Shown piece after piece: positions 1 through 10,402 of a stretch of DNA of 64,000 nt. The notes beneath the pieces were generated by a model. It had not been told where the DNA came from. It worked only from the letters and a program-made list of their open reading frames with translations, and searched no databases. Positions within the stretch are counted from its first letter, which is position 1. Each line of letters begins with the position of its first letter. A program made the position numbers and the translations under genes. Origin of the DNA: Labyrinthula sp. Ha (Eukaryota > Sar > Bigyra > Labyrinthulida > Labyrinthulaceae). The stretch covers positions 372,001 to 436,000 of the forward strand of contig JAALGZ010000024.1 of the NCBI GenBank assembly GCA_015227615.1, read 5' to 3'.

Positions 1-1392
1 CTGTTTATCTATTTGTATACTACTTAAAGTAATATTTGCAGAACTTTCACTATATATTTCTCTTTCTAAATTTATTATAACTCTTCCTGCTTTTGATAAA
101 TATCCATCAACAACATCTAAAACTTCATTCATATATTCATCATTTTTTGAAATATTTTCATATACGTGATTATATCTTTTTAACAAGAAAAAACTTGTCT
201 GTATTAATAAATCTGTATATTTTATCCATTCAAATATATTTTTTACTTTTTTTACTCTTGATCTTGTTATAATATGACCTGTAGAAGATGAAGCATCTAT
301 TGATATTTCAAAACAATAAAAATCATTAAAAGCTTGATAAATTTTTTTGATTACATTCCAAAAAACAATATTTTTTTCTTTTTCATTTGGTATTAAAGTT
401 TTTGTTATTTCAATATTTTCTGATTTATAATAATTCGGATCCAAATGAATCAACAAAGAAAAAAAGTCTCTTTCTAAAAACATTTCAAAGGGCTCTAAAT
501 TTTTATGATATAATGCAACTAAATCTTCAGCAATTGAGAAAAACTTGCAACTTTTATTTATTTTCAAAGCTTGATATAAAGACCAAAAAGTTTCATAATC
601 TTTCAGGCAATTTGGATCTTCCCAGTTATCAATATAAACTAAAACTTGTAAACTATTTTGAATCAAGTGTTCTTTACAATATAAATTTCGATAAGCTTTT
701 GTTGATGAACTGTTATCAGAAGAATATACTCCAAAAAGATCCAACCATAAGAACGTAGATATTCCATTTAGATCGGCATTTTTTAACCCACCAACAAAAT
801 CTAGAAATGAGGTTTTTGGATTATAAATAATATAATATGATTTTTCTATTGGAGTCTTTTGAATATCATCTATGCTTTCTGTAAACTTTTTTTTATCTTC
901 AATACAAAACTTTCCAATATCTTCTAAACTCCAATCTAAGTTATTCTTGTACGCTAAGAGATTTCCACGAATTTTTAAAATATTTTTTCCAGAAAAAACT
1001 AGAACTTCATTCTTTTCATTAATTTGTTCGTTTATGTTCTTAATCAGATTTTGATCAATTACACCCAACTTTTCAAAACGCGAAAAATATTCAATTAGCT
1101 CTTCATCTTCAACTCTAAAAGTAGTTTTTTCAGGAAATTTTCCATGTTCATTTTCAATACTTGTTTTACTTTGAACTAAAAGAACTTTTTGAAACTTTTT
1201 CCTTTCTTTAACCTGTCTGAAAAATGGATAAAGGACTTGTAACGAAACTCCTTTAACTGAGACTAGATCTTGTTTTAAATCATCTTGTCTATTTAAGGTA
1301 CCAAACGTATCTTCGTCTGTAGTTTTTTCTAATTCTTGTTCTTCCCTAACTTCACGAGGATCCGGTAATTGTCTTAAAGGGGAGTTTTGCAT
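1..1392 (-). CDS. Partial protein with TIR-like module; C-terminus beyond the window
   Basis: An open frame of exactly 464 codons runs from an ATG at 1392 off the left edge without a stop, so the C-terminus is missing. Residues 1-30 are polar and charged. The centre holds the strongest signal: a strand ending in YYIIYNP, then FLDFVGGL, FLWLDLFGVYSS, a hydrophobic strand LQVLVYIDNW and ETFWSLYQALK. This order (strand, W-x-D-x-F, strand, W-x-x-Y-x-A helix) resembles the TIR-like module of many stramenopile, dinoflagellate and green-algal proteins, in which a WxDxF strand precedes a WCxYE helix. The Cys and Glu of the usual WCxYE are absent here. The remainder is helical and rich in Lys, Glu and Asn. 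No transmembrane segment or signal peptide is visible. The leader before the ATG is A-rich. The reading frame is certain; the TIR-like assignment is an inference from motif order. Confidence 0.75.
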   Translation of the reverse strand, partial: MQNSPLRQLPDPREVREEQELEKTTDEDTFGTLNRQDDLKQDLVSVKGVSLQVLYPFFRQVKERKKFQKVLLVQSKTSIENEHGKFPEKTTFRVEDEELIEYFSRFEKLGVIDQNLIKNINEQINEKNEVLVFSGKNILKIRGNLLAYKNNLDWSLEDIGKFCIEDKKKFTESIDDIQKTPIEKSYYIIYNPKTSFLDFVGGLKNADLNGISTFLWLDLFGVYSSDNSSSTKAYRNLYCKEHLIQNSLQVLVYIDNWEDPNCLKDYETFWSLYQALKINKSCKFFSIAEDLVALYHKNLEPFEMFLERDFFSLLIHLDPNYYKSENIEITKTLIPNEKEKNIVFWNVIKKIYQAFNDFYCFEISIDASSSTGHIITRSRVKKVKNIFEWIKYTDLLIQTSFFLLKRYNHVYENISKNDEYMNEVLDVVDGYLSKAGRVIINLEREIYSESSANITLSSIQIDKQ

Positions 1393-3882
1393 CTTTTGTT
1401 TTAATTTTGTCCAGTTTATTATTTGGATGGCTAATTTAGTCACTGTGTGAATTTGTTCCAATCAAGAAAAAACATAAAAGTAATATTTAAACAAAACCTA
1501 GCTAAGACTCTTTAGATTGTAGTTTATTACTTATATTTAATATGAACAATAGAAAAAAATTATTATATAATTAAACAAAAGTAAATATAATATATAAGAA
1601 ATATTTGAAATATTTTTTAACTTATAGCTATCTAATTTCATACTGATTTGGTCATTACTGTGGTTTCTCTGTTTACTTTTACGAAACAAGGTTCGCAAAT
1701 AAAAGACAAAAGAAAATATATATACACATCTTACATTCCTAAATAATAAATTTAAAGTTTTCAAATAATTACGAAGATATCTTCATAATCTAGTGCTGAT
1801 ATATACTTTTCTAAGTCCTTTCTGCGAACGGCTGGTTTCATTCTATTTCCAAACCTTGGAAAGGGTTAAAGGCCTTAATTTTTTTTGTATTAATTTATGA
1901 TTCATAATAGTTTCAAATTTGACGTGAATAAAGATAAATGCCTCTGGATGCTGCAGCACTAGAGTGATCATGTCCACAAGTATTGTACGATAGATAAATG
2001 AAAAATCCGCTGATATGCACAGTAAGTGTTGTGCCATCAACTTCGTCACCTTTATTCATCATTCTTTATAAGCCTTTCTCTAATTAAATGTATTCAGCTA
2101 TGTATTTACTTAATATTACAATATATATATTGAGGCTTTGGGGGACTTAAACATATACTTCCATCTATAGACTAGCCCACACTTCAGCATCTGCCTGTCC
2201 AACCGATGTGTACGGAAATCGCAAGTAGCCCCTAAGCCGTTGTCAATGTTTAAAAGAGAGAATCTTATGGCAGGAATGCTATATTAATGCCAAAAAAGCA
2301 AACCTTCCCTCGTTGACTTCGTAAATTCTGCTAGGTGGATATACCAAGACAGTAACATATTATTCAATTTACTGTCGTTGCAACTATTAGTAACTCTAAA
2401 GAGCTAATAAAAAAATAATCAAGGGGTTATGAGAGTAAAAGATATAATTCTGTATTTTTTCCTAACTACACATTTATTTCGTTGTGTAAGGCTGCTCGCG
2501 CCAAGAGTAAAGGAATACCTCCTCTCTTATTGTATGACAACTTGTTCTTCCATAGTGGAAAGAGTAGATAAACTTTTTATAGTATTTAGATAATGATTTA
2601 ATAACAGCATCTCTTAATGGAAGCAAAGGGCGAAAGTCTACTTGGAGGAATGAGGCACCAAACTTAATTACAAAAACTGGAAGAACGTTTTTGGATACAT
2701 TTGCATGATTGGAAAGGACACCATGGGGTTGAAACAGTTTCATGAAACCCCATAAACTGTGACTTTACTTATAAAAAAGCTAACTTTTTTAGTTTCTTTT
2801 GCAAAATGTAAGATATCGATCTAATACCGCGGTTGAGAAGTGCAAACGTTGCAGAGAGTGTAGTTTCTTCTGCATGGAAACAAACAGACCGAATAAAATC
2901 TCACTGTACTAAACTATTTGACTAAGGGGTTTCTTTTTAAAGCCTAATTATAGACTCTTTGGGTTATTAGATCTGAAATTGACTGTTAAGCCCCCAAAAT
3001 TTGACTTCTATTCGCTATTGGTCAATCATTTCCTCTACTGGTCATACAACCAACAACACTATACCAATTAGGATAAATTCTTATTTGCATAAGCTCCTAA
3101 CTTGTATTATACAATGACTAATTAAAATAGACCGACTCATATTTTGGGTGTGTTTTCAGGTTTCTCTCAAAATCATTATTATATCCTTTGTTATTTATTC
3201 CACAATAAAACCAGTATATATGCTCTTCACAGGAAAAAATAAAATTGCTAAAGCGTGACTATTTTCGAATAGCCAAAAAAATTCTTCTTTGTCTTTGCGT
3301 TGCAACAAATTGAAAACTCTGCAAGAAATATCTGTAACATGATGATTCTCATTTTTATTCTAATTAATAATGCAGAATTTAGAAATTTTCTTTGCTTGAA
3401 ATGACTGTGCTTTTAGGTTACTTATACCATGAACAACAATGCATGATTTGGTAATATAGCCCTTGCTCAAGGTTAAACGCTCAGAGCAACATTTAAGCAT
3501 CAGAGCCTAGCGCCAGTAACTAACTGCTAATACTAATAGCTGTCCTCTTATATGGTCACGGTATGGAGGTGGTTTCTTGAGTACACAGTCACTGTTCTAG
3601 ATCTATTTTCGAGTGGTGCATTAACAACTAAATACCGATAATTACTAGGTACATTTATGCGGTATGTAGTAGTTAGTACTAGTTACTTATGCTTCAAAGT
3701 ATTTGCTCCTTTTATCCTTAGCACATTCTTGTTAGCTCTTGACAGTCTCTTAGAGCTTTGATATCTTCAAAGGGGAGCGATTAGTTGTTTTATAGTCATC
3801 ATCTCTATTAACTAAAGATTTCAACATATATAAATGATGACAAAGACAAATTGAACACAACGATAAAAACTTTAGAAATAAT
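1393..3882. other. Gene-poor spacer
   Basis: No gene is recognised. Stops are dense in all frames. The longest open stretches are an 89-codon frame on the minus strand at 2474-2743 and a 68-codon frame at 1843-2049; neither shows a known motif or the A-rich codon style of the intact genes. A short-intron gene could be missed here. Confidence 0.5.
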
Positions 3883-4463
3883 ATGATGATGCCTGAAATA
3901 AATGTTTCAGAATATAAATGTTTTGAAAGTAATATATACTTTGAGTTTGAGTTAAAATTGGCTGTTTCCCAGTATTTGGATGAATATTTCAGTTCCGCAA
4001 ATTTCTCCAAGATGCAACTTCTGGATCTAAATTTGATTATAACATATATATTAGAAAGATATTCTCTTGGCTATAAAAGGCAAAGTTCATGTTTGGACAT
4101 GTTAAAGGAATTATATCAAGGTTCCATCACATTCGTTTCAAGGTACTTCGACTCTTGTTTAGGGAGTATAATTGCTTTTGGCTAAGATATTTCGATGACC
4201 TTATTGGGGACAAAGGAACTACCTTCAGCAACAATCCCACTGATATCCAGTTGACGCAAAATTACAAATTTTACCACAAACTATACATGGAAATATATTT
4301 AAAAAAAACAAATTTTATTTTGAATACTTGTTCGCTAGCTTCGATTCATTGCTTTTATCCACCAATAGGTTGGAATCGATTTCTTGTGGCTACATTTCAG
4401 ATTGCTGAGTTTAGATTGGAAGATATTTGGAATCATCTTTCTCAAGTGGAAAAAGAATGTTGA
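3883..4463 (+). pseudogene. Two overlapping frames of one possible broken or spliced gene, unrecognised
   Basis: A 100-codon frame (3883-4185) starting with three Met codons overlaps a 124-codon frame (4089-4463) in another phase. Both have a plausible protein composition with mixed charged, aromatic and aliphatic residues, and the second takes over where the first ends. One frame change inside the overlap would give a protein of about 190 residues. I do not recognise a family. It may be a decayed gene, a gene with a small intron, or part of an old mobile element. Two chance ORFs of this length in AT-rich DNA are also possible, so confidence is low. Confidence 0.3.
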
Positions 4464-6219
4464 ATGGGATATATGCATGGGGAAAACCTTATTTATTCAG
4501 TTATTACTGATGGTAGATTTCGCCCAAAATTTATTATTTATTGAAAACTTGTGATGAATTGGGTTAAGTGGGTAGGTATGAATTGTTTTGTCTAGATCTG
4601 ATAGTTATTAACCAGAAAATGTTTATCTAATAGATATTTATGATGAGTACATCAAGTTCGTGTCGAGACAACTTTTACAATGTCATATGAAAGAAATTAT
4701 AGTCACATCATTTGTTTAAAATCCGAGCTTTTAAATAAAGCCTGGACTTGTTTGCATTCAGAATGTGTGAGCTAAACTTGTTTTGAACCGACTTTTTTTT
4801 TATATTATTAGATCGATTGTATTTTCCAAAGTATTCAATTTACAAACTGAAGTGATCTTGTTGCATATTTTGCATAATACCTTCTCCTTTTGTCTCCTGT
4901 AGGTCAATTTTTACTATATTTGAGCTAAGTTTGGTCAGTCTTCAAATTTTGAAAAGAAGAAACCTGTACCATTGCATATAGCAACGTTGGTTTTGTTGTT
5001 TTTTAGTATGTTTACTGAAACAATATACATGTATTGAGACAAAGGACCCACGGCACTGTTAAGCTTATTGGATATTACTTCTTGCCTAGTTCATTAGGTG
5101 CAATGGTTGGTAGAAAAAACTATCTTTCATACCACGGAAAAGTTATCTTTTGCGAATATTGGCGGTGTAGAAGGTATCACATTCTTATCTATTACCATTT
5201 TACATTGATTTAGCACTATAGCTTTGTGCTGGTTCTACTTTCCAGTATGATCAAGGAATTTATCGTGAAAGTTAATCAATTTGGTCATTTCCATGTAAAA
5301 ACCCTAGCACACGTTTTGCGGGGAGGAGTTATACAAGCTCACTAGAGATTTCTCATAGAATATACCCATACATGGGAAACTCTTAAGGGGCTAGAGGAAC
5401 ACTGATTATATGCATAGTTATTTAAAGAAATGCAATATTTACTAACTATTGAAGTCATGCAACAAAAAAGACAAATTACTTCTCTCTTCGAAATATTATA
5501 GATATATCGTTTACACATCTAGAGTAGGTAAATTTATTCTCCTCTTCATTTAGTTTACAGAATTAACGATGCCTTATTCCTATGATGAACTCCACATAAA
5601 GAAACAATATTGCATGTGACAAAGTGATACTTTGTATAACACCTATTTTCATATAACGGCATTCACTGATGCTATTACAATTTAGTTTGCAATTAATACA
5701 TTTATCTTCTTTATTTTCTTCTTAGGTACTTTATGGTTATGGAACAAAATTTTCAAGGAGACGTGCTGTTGGGGTTAAGTCCTATACAAAATCTCGTTCC
5801 AAAAATACAAAACGCAATACTATCACCATTCGTCGGTGAAATGAGTTAATACAGAATGTTGATATTTTAAGTGGCAACTGTGATTTCACTGAAGCTTGTT
5901 TGTACAGAGTAAAATTGTTAAGCGATAAATTTTACCACGACATAAACAAATGTTTCAAAGCTTGAATTTTATTTAAAAGAGTTCAAATATATCTATAATA
6001 AATAGAGCATTTCTTATTACACTCTTATTTTTATTTGTGGATTGTATTTCTCGAGCATAGTTTTAATTTTGCAGGTAGTTGGAGAGCTTTGATTCTGAAA
6101 ACATATTTGATGGTTGCGGTACTTCTCTCTTGGACTTATAAACATATTCTTAAAATTTTGTTGTAGATTGTTTTCTCCAGGCTCGTACTATTTTTCATGT
6201 TTTCTTGAATTCTTTATCT
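4464..6219. other. Gene-poor spacer
   Basis: Nothing firm is seen. A pyrimidine tract ending in TTAG at about 5725 precedes a 37-codon Lys/Arg-rich open stretch ending in TGA at about 5839. It could be a last exon, but nothing upstream joins to it. Confidence 0.4.
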
Positions 6220-6870
6220 TGGTTTTGTAGTGGACATGCTGGAGTCATTTAGACTTGGGTTGACGATACAAGTTTTGGGCGGCATCCAGGCTGTTTTGTT
6301 ATTTCCTCTCTTTTTCGCAAGAGAAATGGTGGCGTTTACTGCTACTATGAATATTGTCAAGTCATCTTTATTATATCAGTTGGTTGAATGCAGTTCTCAG
6401 TCGTGTTTATGGTTACTCTCGAATTTTTTTCCTGAACCGGTTCAGGTTCTTCTCAACGGTTCATGAGTCCCTGTATTTCTTATTAGACACACCTTTAGTT
6501 TCATTGAAATACTATTTTAGATGTTTTCATACTCTGCCATTTTACCCGTTTTCATTATTTTGGTTGCTTTTTTGTGTTCTTCTTGTGTTCCAGTGCCCCT
6601 GATCTCCCATTTCTGCATTTGCAAGCGAATTTTCCCTCTGAATTAGTTCTTTGAGACAAGTATAGGTTTTCCTTGAACTAACTCTTCTATATTCAATGAA
6701 ACTACCTTCGGCAACAGCCAACAATTATACAGATAATCTTTTACGTCAGAACTTTTTCTTACCGTCCACCGAAGAATGTCCTTGAGCTGTTGTAAGTCAT
6801 AACCTATGGTAGCAATCCATAATATGTCATATTTACCCAGTCTTGCAAACTTAAAAAACAAAATAGTATA
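6220..6870 (-). mobile_element. Degraded LINE ORF1-like remnant
   Basis: The plus strand here is T/G-rich, so the minus strand reads as A/C-rich coding DNA. Two overlapping minus frames (6643-6861 and 6542-6724) give a protein-like path: a DILWIATIGYDLQQLKDIL helix, a WLLPK turn, then IEYRRVSSRK and a polar Gln/Asn-rich tail. A helix, strand and basic-strand order followed by a polar tail recalls the ORF1 protein of APE-type LINEs. The remnant is broken by at least one frame change and several stops. No reverse transcriptase lies beside it. The assignment rests on style, not on a diagnostic motif. Confidence 0.3.
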
Positions 6871-8326
6871 AAAAACATGACTTGCAAGGCTATGGAGTCA
6901 TAGTTACCCCAGCCATCGATCAAGGTACAAACTGAGGCCTATATATTCTGAACTGCGACGAACTTACCTTCCGGAACCATTGAATTGGACACTTGAACTC
7001 AAATATACCACATTATAGTTTTTTCCGGTTAGGCTGCCAAATTTACCATATAAATAAATCTTGAAAATAAGTCTAGCTGGTATTCGGATAGTGCATAGGG
7101 TAGATGAAGGTAAATGAGTGTGTTGAATAGGTTTAGTTTGTAGCAGCTTAGTCTCTAATTTTCTTGTACACTTGAAAACGCCACCTCCGACAGTTCTAAA
7201 AGGTAAAAATAATTATTCAGAGTATGTTTCTATAGATACATAATCTTTCTTTGTGACAGCAAGTGAGCGGTCACTCTGGATAAACTTAGCGAATAACTAG
7301 GTTGTTACTCTGCGACCGATAGTGCTGTGTTACTTGTCTTGCAATGATTTCAAACTTTTTCTCCCACTTGAGGGTCGTCTATCCTAGTATTTTTAGTTTC
7401 AATTATTTTCATTTATATTTCAAATTTACAATCATTGACCCTGACTCAAATGCCGAAGAAAATAATTGTTTCATTTTCCCAGGTCCGAATATCTTTTTAA
7501 AGTGGTTGCATGATCTATGAAGAGTCCAAAAAGAGAATGAACTTGAGCAAAATTATCTATTTTCTAAATATTTTCGTACCCTGGAAAATCTAAATAAATA
7601 TATTAGGCCATGTGGTCAAACCTTCAATAGATTATTAACACATATACATGATCAATCAAGATAATATTGCTAATATTAATTATCATTAATAAAAAAAATT
7701 CATTTTAGAAAATTTTATAAGTTTGCAGTGAACCAAATCCAATCCCTCTGTTTGATAAATCTCTGTCTTACTTTTCCTTTTTGTTCAAACCTCTTCGTAA
7801 ATCCTTCGTTTTACAATAAGAACTATCCATTCATAATCTATTCCAAATACACATTTCCCAAAATTGTGGAATCTAAACAGCTAACACAGCAAATTATGGT
7901 TCTGCATTCTTCCAATTATACCGTTATTCCATATATATCAAATATTTACACTTAAATCTTATACAAATTTCGGAAATCATTTATCCGGTAATCTACCGGT
8001 AATTTAATACTGTAACTTTTGGGGAGGACTTGCTTACATATCTCCGAGGTCCGATGTTTTACCGCTTCAAATCTTCAATACTTCTTACTATACTCGAGAT
8101 AGACTCTCGTCCCGTTAAATTTTGTGTTGTTTTAACGTGAATCTTGCAACGAGAATAACATCCCGTGTTGATTATTTGTTTTCGAGAATTCCCATCTTGT
8201 GATTATTTTGCGATATCCGTTGAATCCATCTAGCAAATAAAAACAGAAAATAATTCAGCCAGATTGCAGAAGGCTTAAAACATCGTAAATACGTGTCGAT
8301 AGAAAATTGATTATTGCTAGCTAAAG
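6871..8326. other. Spacer upstream of the antiporter gene
   Basis: No gene is seen. This segment must hold the promoter of the plus-strand gene at 8327, but I can name no specific element. A 75-codon open stretch at 7728-7955 lacks an ATG at its start and looks fortuitous. Confidence 0.45.
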
Positions 8327-10333
8327 ATGTCAGGTGAAGACGTGTATGTAGAGTTATTTGGCATAACAGTCTTCCTAGGTGCGCTCTGGTTAGCCGCTTT
8401 TCTTTGCAAACTAGTGAAGATCTCACCAATTGTAGGTCAAATTTTAGTTGGAATCATACTGGGGCCAAATGTACTTGACTTTGTTCCTCTTTTTCAAGGT
8501 GAATGTGAAATTGAAAGTGAGAATTCAACCTCTGAGGAGCATCACATTCTTTTCCGTAAGTTACAAGACGCGGAAGAAGCACTTTTGGAAGCAATTCTAG
8601 AACTTGAAGGTGATAACATTTGGGTTGTATTAGGTGAACTTGGAGTTGCTCTGTTGATTATGGAGTCTGGGTTGCATGTAGACTTTAAAACTCTTCGTGT
8701 TGTTGGAGCAAGTGCTTTTCTCGTTGCTGTCTTGGGAACCTTTGGACCTTTACTGTTGGGAATCCTTTTCTCTGCTATTCTTGGAATAGATCCTTTTCCA
8801 ACTGGTCTTGGAGTTGGAGCTGTATTGGCACCTACATCTGTTGGAATTGCACTTAAACTTCTTCATGAAGCAAATGTGCTGGACTCTAAGTTTGGACAAA
8901 CAATTGTAACAGCTGCATTTACAGATGATATTTTCTCATTGGTTACTTTAACAGTGCTTTTAGCGCTAGCTGCAGGAGAGCTGACTGCTTGGAACGTTAT
9001 TCAACCATTTCTGTTCAGCTTTTTATTCATTGCTTTTACTTTTTATTTAGCAATGGGTCCATTTCCGAAGTTAATTGAGAAAATACTTCATTTGGTTACC
9101 GATAGGTTTGGACAAAAGTTTAGGGATATCTTTCACCTTGGATTTATGTTTATTACTCTAGGAATCTATGGCCTCGTTGGAAATTATATTGGATCTCATC
9201 TTTTAGGTGCATTTGTTTCTGGTGTTTCTTTTACTAAAGTTCCACGAACCCATGAAATTTGGGAGAGAGAGATGCATGTGATAAATACTTGGTTGATTGC
9301 CATCTTTTTTGGTGCTACTGTTGGATTTGCAATTCCTGTGGATGAACTTCTGAACTTAGAGATCTTTTGGAAGGGTTTAATTATAGGTATAGTTCCTGGA
9401 ATTATTGGGAAAGTGATGTCTGGAATGGCCCTTAGAAAACGATGGGTTGTTGGATGGGCTATGGTTGGACGTGGAGAGTTTGCATTTCTAGTAGCACAAA
9501 CTTTAAGAGAAACTCCATTTGAAGCGGAAGAGAATGACGATGGAACATTTAATAATTTTATTGATGATGAAGCGTTTGCTATTGCTTGCTGGGCGCTTAT
9601 ATTAGCTACATTTGTAGCTCCAATTGCCTTTGGAATAGTTTTGGCTTCACAAACAAAAGAAGCAGTTGTTTTAGACACAGAAGAAACTGAACCTGGAAAG
9701 CGAAAGAGTAGTGTAATAAGAAATATGCAATCGACAACTTCTGTGGTGAGAAGAATGAGTAGCGTGTTTTTTGGAAATGTTCGAGAAACAACACCACGAT
9801 CTGAATGGTATATAACTATAGGTGCACCCCATCAAGCACACTTGCTGAGAGATATTATGAGAATATTTGCGCGATATGATATTTCCTGTAAGAGTTTTGT
9901 AAATGAAGGGGACGCTGTTACAGATCTTTTTACCTTTACAGTTTTGATACCAGATGGAACAGATGAGAGTGATGAAATTGTAGCCGACACTTTTCAAAAG
10001 AAAGCATCAATAATGAGACAAAGAACAAACAAGGACTTTGATGACGAAAATCCTCCTCCAGAACGAGAAGAACCAAGAAATGTTGAGTTTAGAGATGATT
10101 TTTTTAAATTTGACATGAATATTTTCTTGGAGAAGTTAAAGAGAAAGCTACTCGCTGCAATGAATGGGAAAGCAACTGTCAGCATTGAAAGAAGCAACGC
10201 AGCTGTTACAAGACGAGCGCTACCACATTTAGAGCGTGTGGAAGAAGAAACTGGCATGGACTCTGAGGATGACACTGACTCTGTAGAAGACCCGAAAAGA
10301 GTTGGTGACGAACTTGATTTAGACGAAGCATAG
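8327..10333 (+). CDS. CPA2-family cation/proton antiporter (Kef/NapA type)
   Basis: A 668-residue integral membrane protein expected to exchange Na+ or K+ for H+. Residues 10-445 form the hydrophobic exchanger domain. VGQILVGIILGPNVL (37-50) is the family's early conserved helix. An acidic loop follows at 58-95, then LLIMESGLHVDF (109-120). GAVLAPTSVGIALKLL leads to the ion-binding helix TAAFTDDIFSL, with adjacent Asp200-Asp201. GAFVSGV lies near 294-300 and GRGEFAF at 381-387. The Asp-Asp pair is typical of electrogenic members such as NapA; Kef-type members usually have Gln-Asp. Residues 446-668 are a hydrophilic, Ser/Glu/Asp-rich cytoplasmic tail without a TrkA-N nucleotide-binding fold. 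The acidic first loop and long tail are not bacterial features. The gene is intronless, and its TAG lies 69 bases from the stop of the convergent coiled-coil gene. The family call is firm; ion and membrane are unknown. Confidence 0.9.
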   Translation: MSGEDVYVELFGITVFLGALWLAAFLCKLVKISPIVGQILVGIILGPNVLDFVPLFQGECEIESENSTSEEHHILFRKLQDAEEALLEAILELEGDNIWVVLGELGVALLIMESGLHVDFKTLRVVGASAFLVAVLGTFGPLLLGILFSAILGIDPFPTGLGVGAVLAPTSVGIALKLLHEANVLDSKFGQTIVTAAFTDDIFSLVTLTVLLALAAGELTAWNVIQPFLFSFLFIAFTFYLAMGPFPKLIEKILHLVTDRFGQKFRDIFHLGFMFITLGIYGLVGNYIGSHLLGAFVSGVSFTKVPRTHEIWEREMHVINTWLIAIFFGATVGFAIPVDELLNLEIFWKGLIIGIVPGIIGKVMSGMALRKRWVVGWAMVGRGEFAFLVAQTLRETPFEAEENDDGTFNNFIDDEAFAIACWALILATFVAPIAFGIVLASQTKEAVVLDTEETEPGKRKSSVIRNMQSTTSVVRRMSSVFFGNVRETTPRSEWYITIGAPHQAHLLRDIMRIFARYDISCKSFVNEGDAVTDLFTFTVLIPDGTDESDEIVADTFQKKASIMRQRTNKDFDDENPPPEREEPRNVEFRDDFFKFDMNIFLEKLKRKLLAAMNGKATVSIERSNAAVTRRALPHLERVEEETGMDSEDDTDSVEDPKRVGDELDLDEA

Positions 10334-10402
10334 GTGTAGTTATTGGTTAAAGTAGACAATTTCAGTTTAAACTGTTGAACGGATGATTTCTGTATATTAT
10401 TT

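Noticed and set aside
5726-5839. 37-codon Lys/Arg-rich open stretch after a TTCTTCTTAG tract, as a possible last exon
   Set aside because: Too short to separate from chance in A-rich DNA, and no upstream exon joins to it.
9196-9678. 160-codon minus frame inside the antiporter gene, and similar antisense frames in the PH-like and coiled-coil genes
   Set aside because: They mirror real coding sequence on the other strand and show no independent motif or leader.
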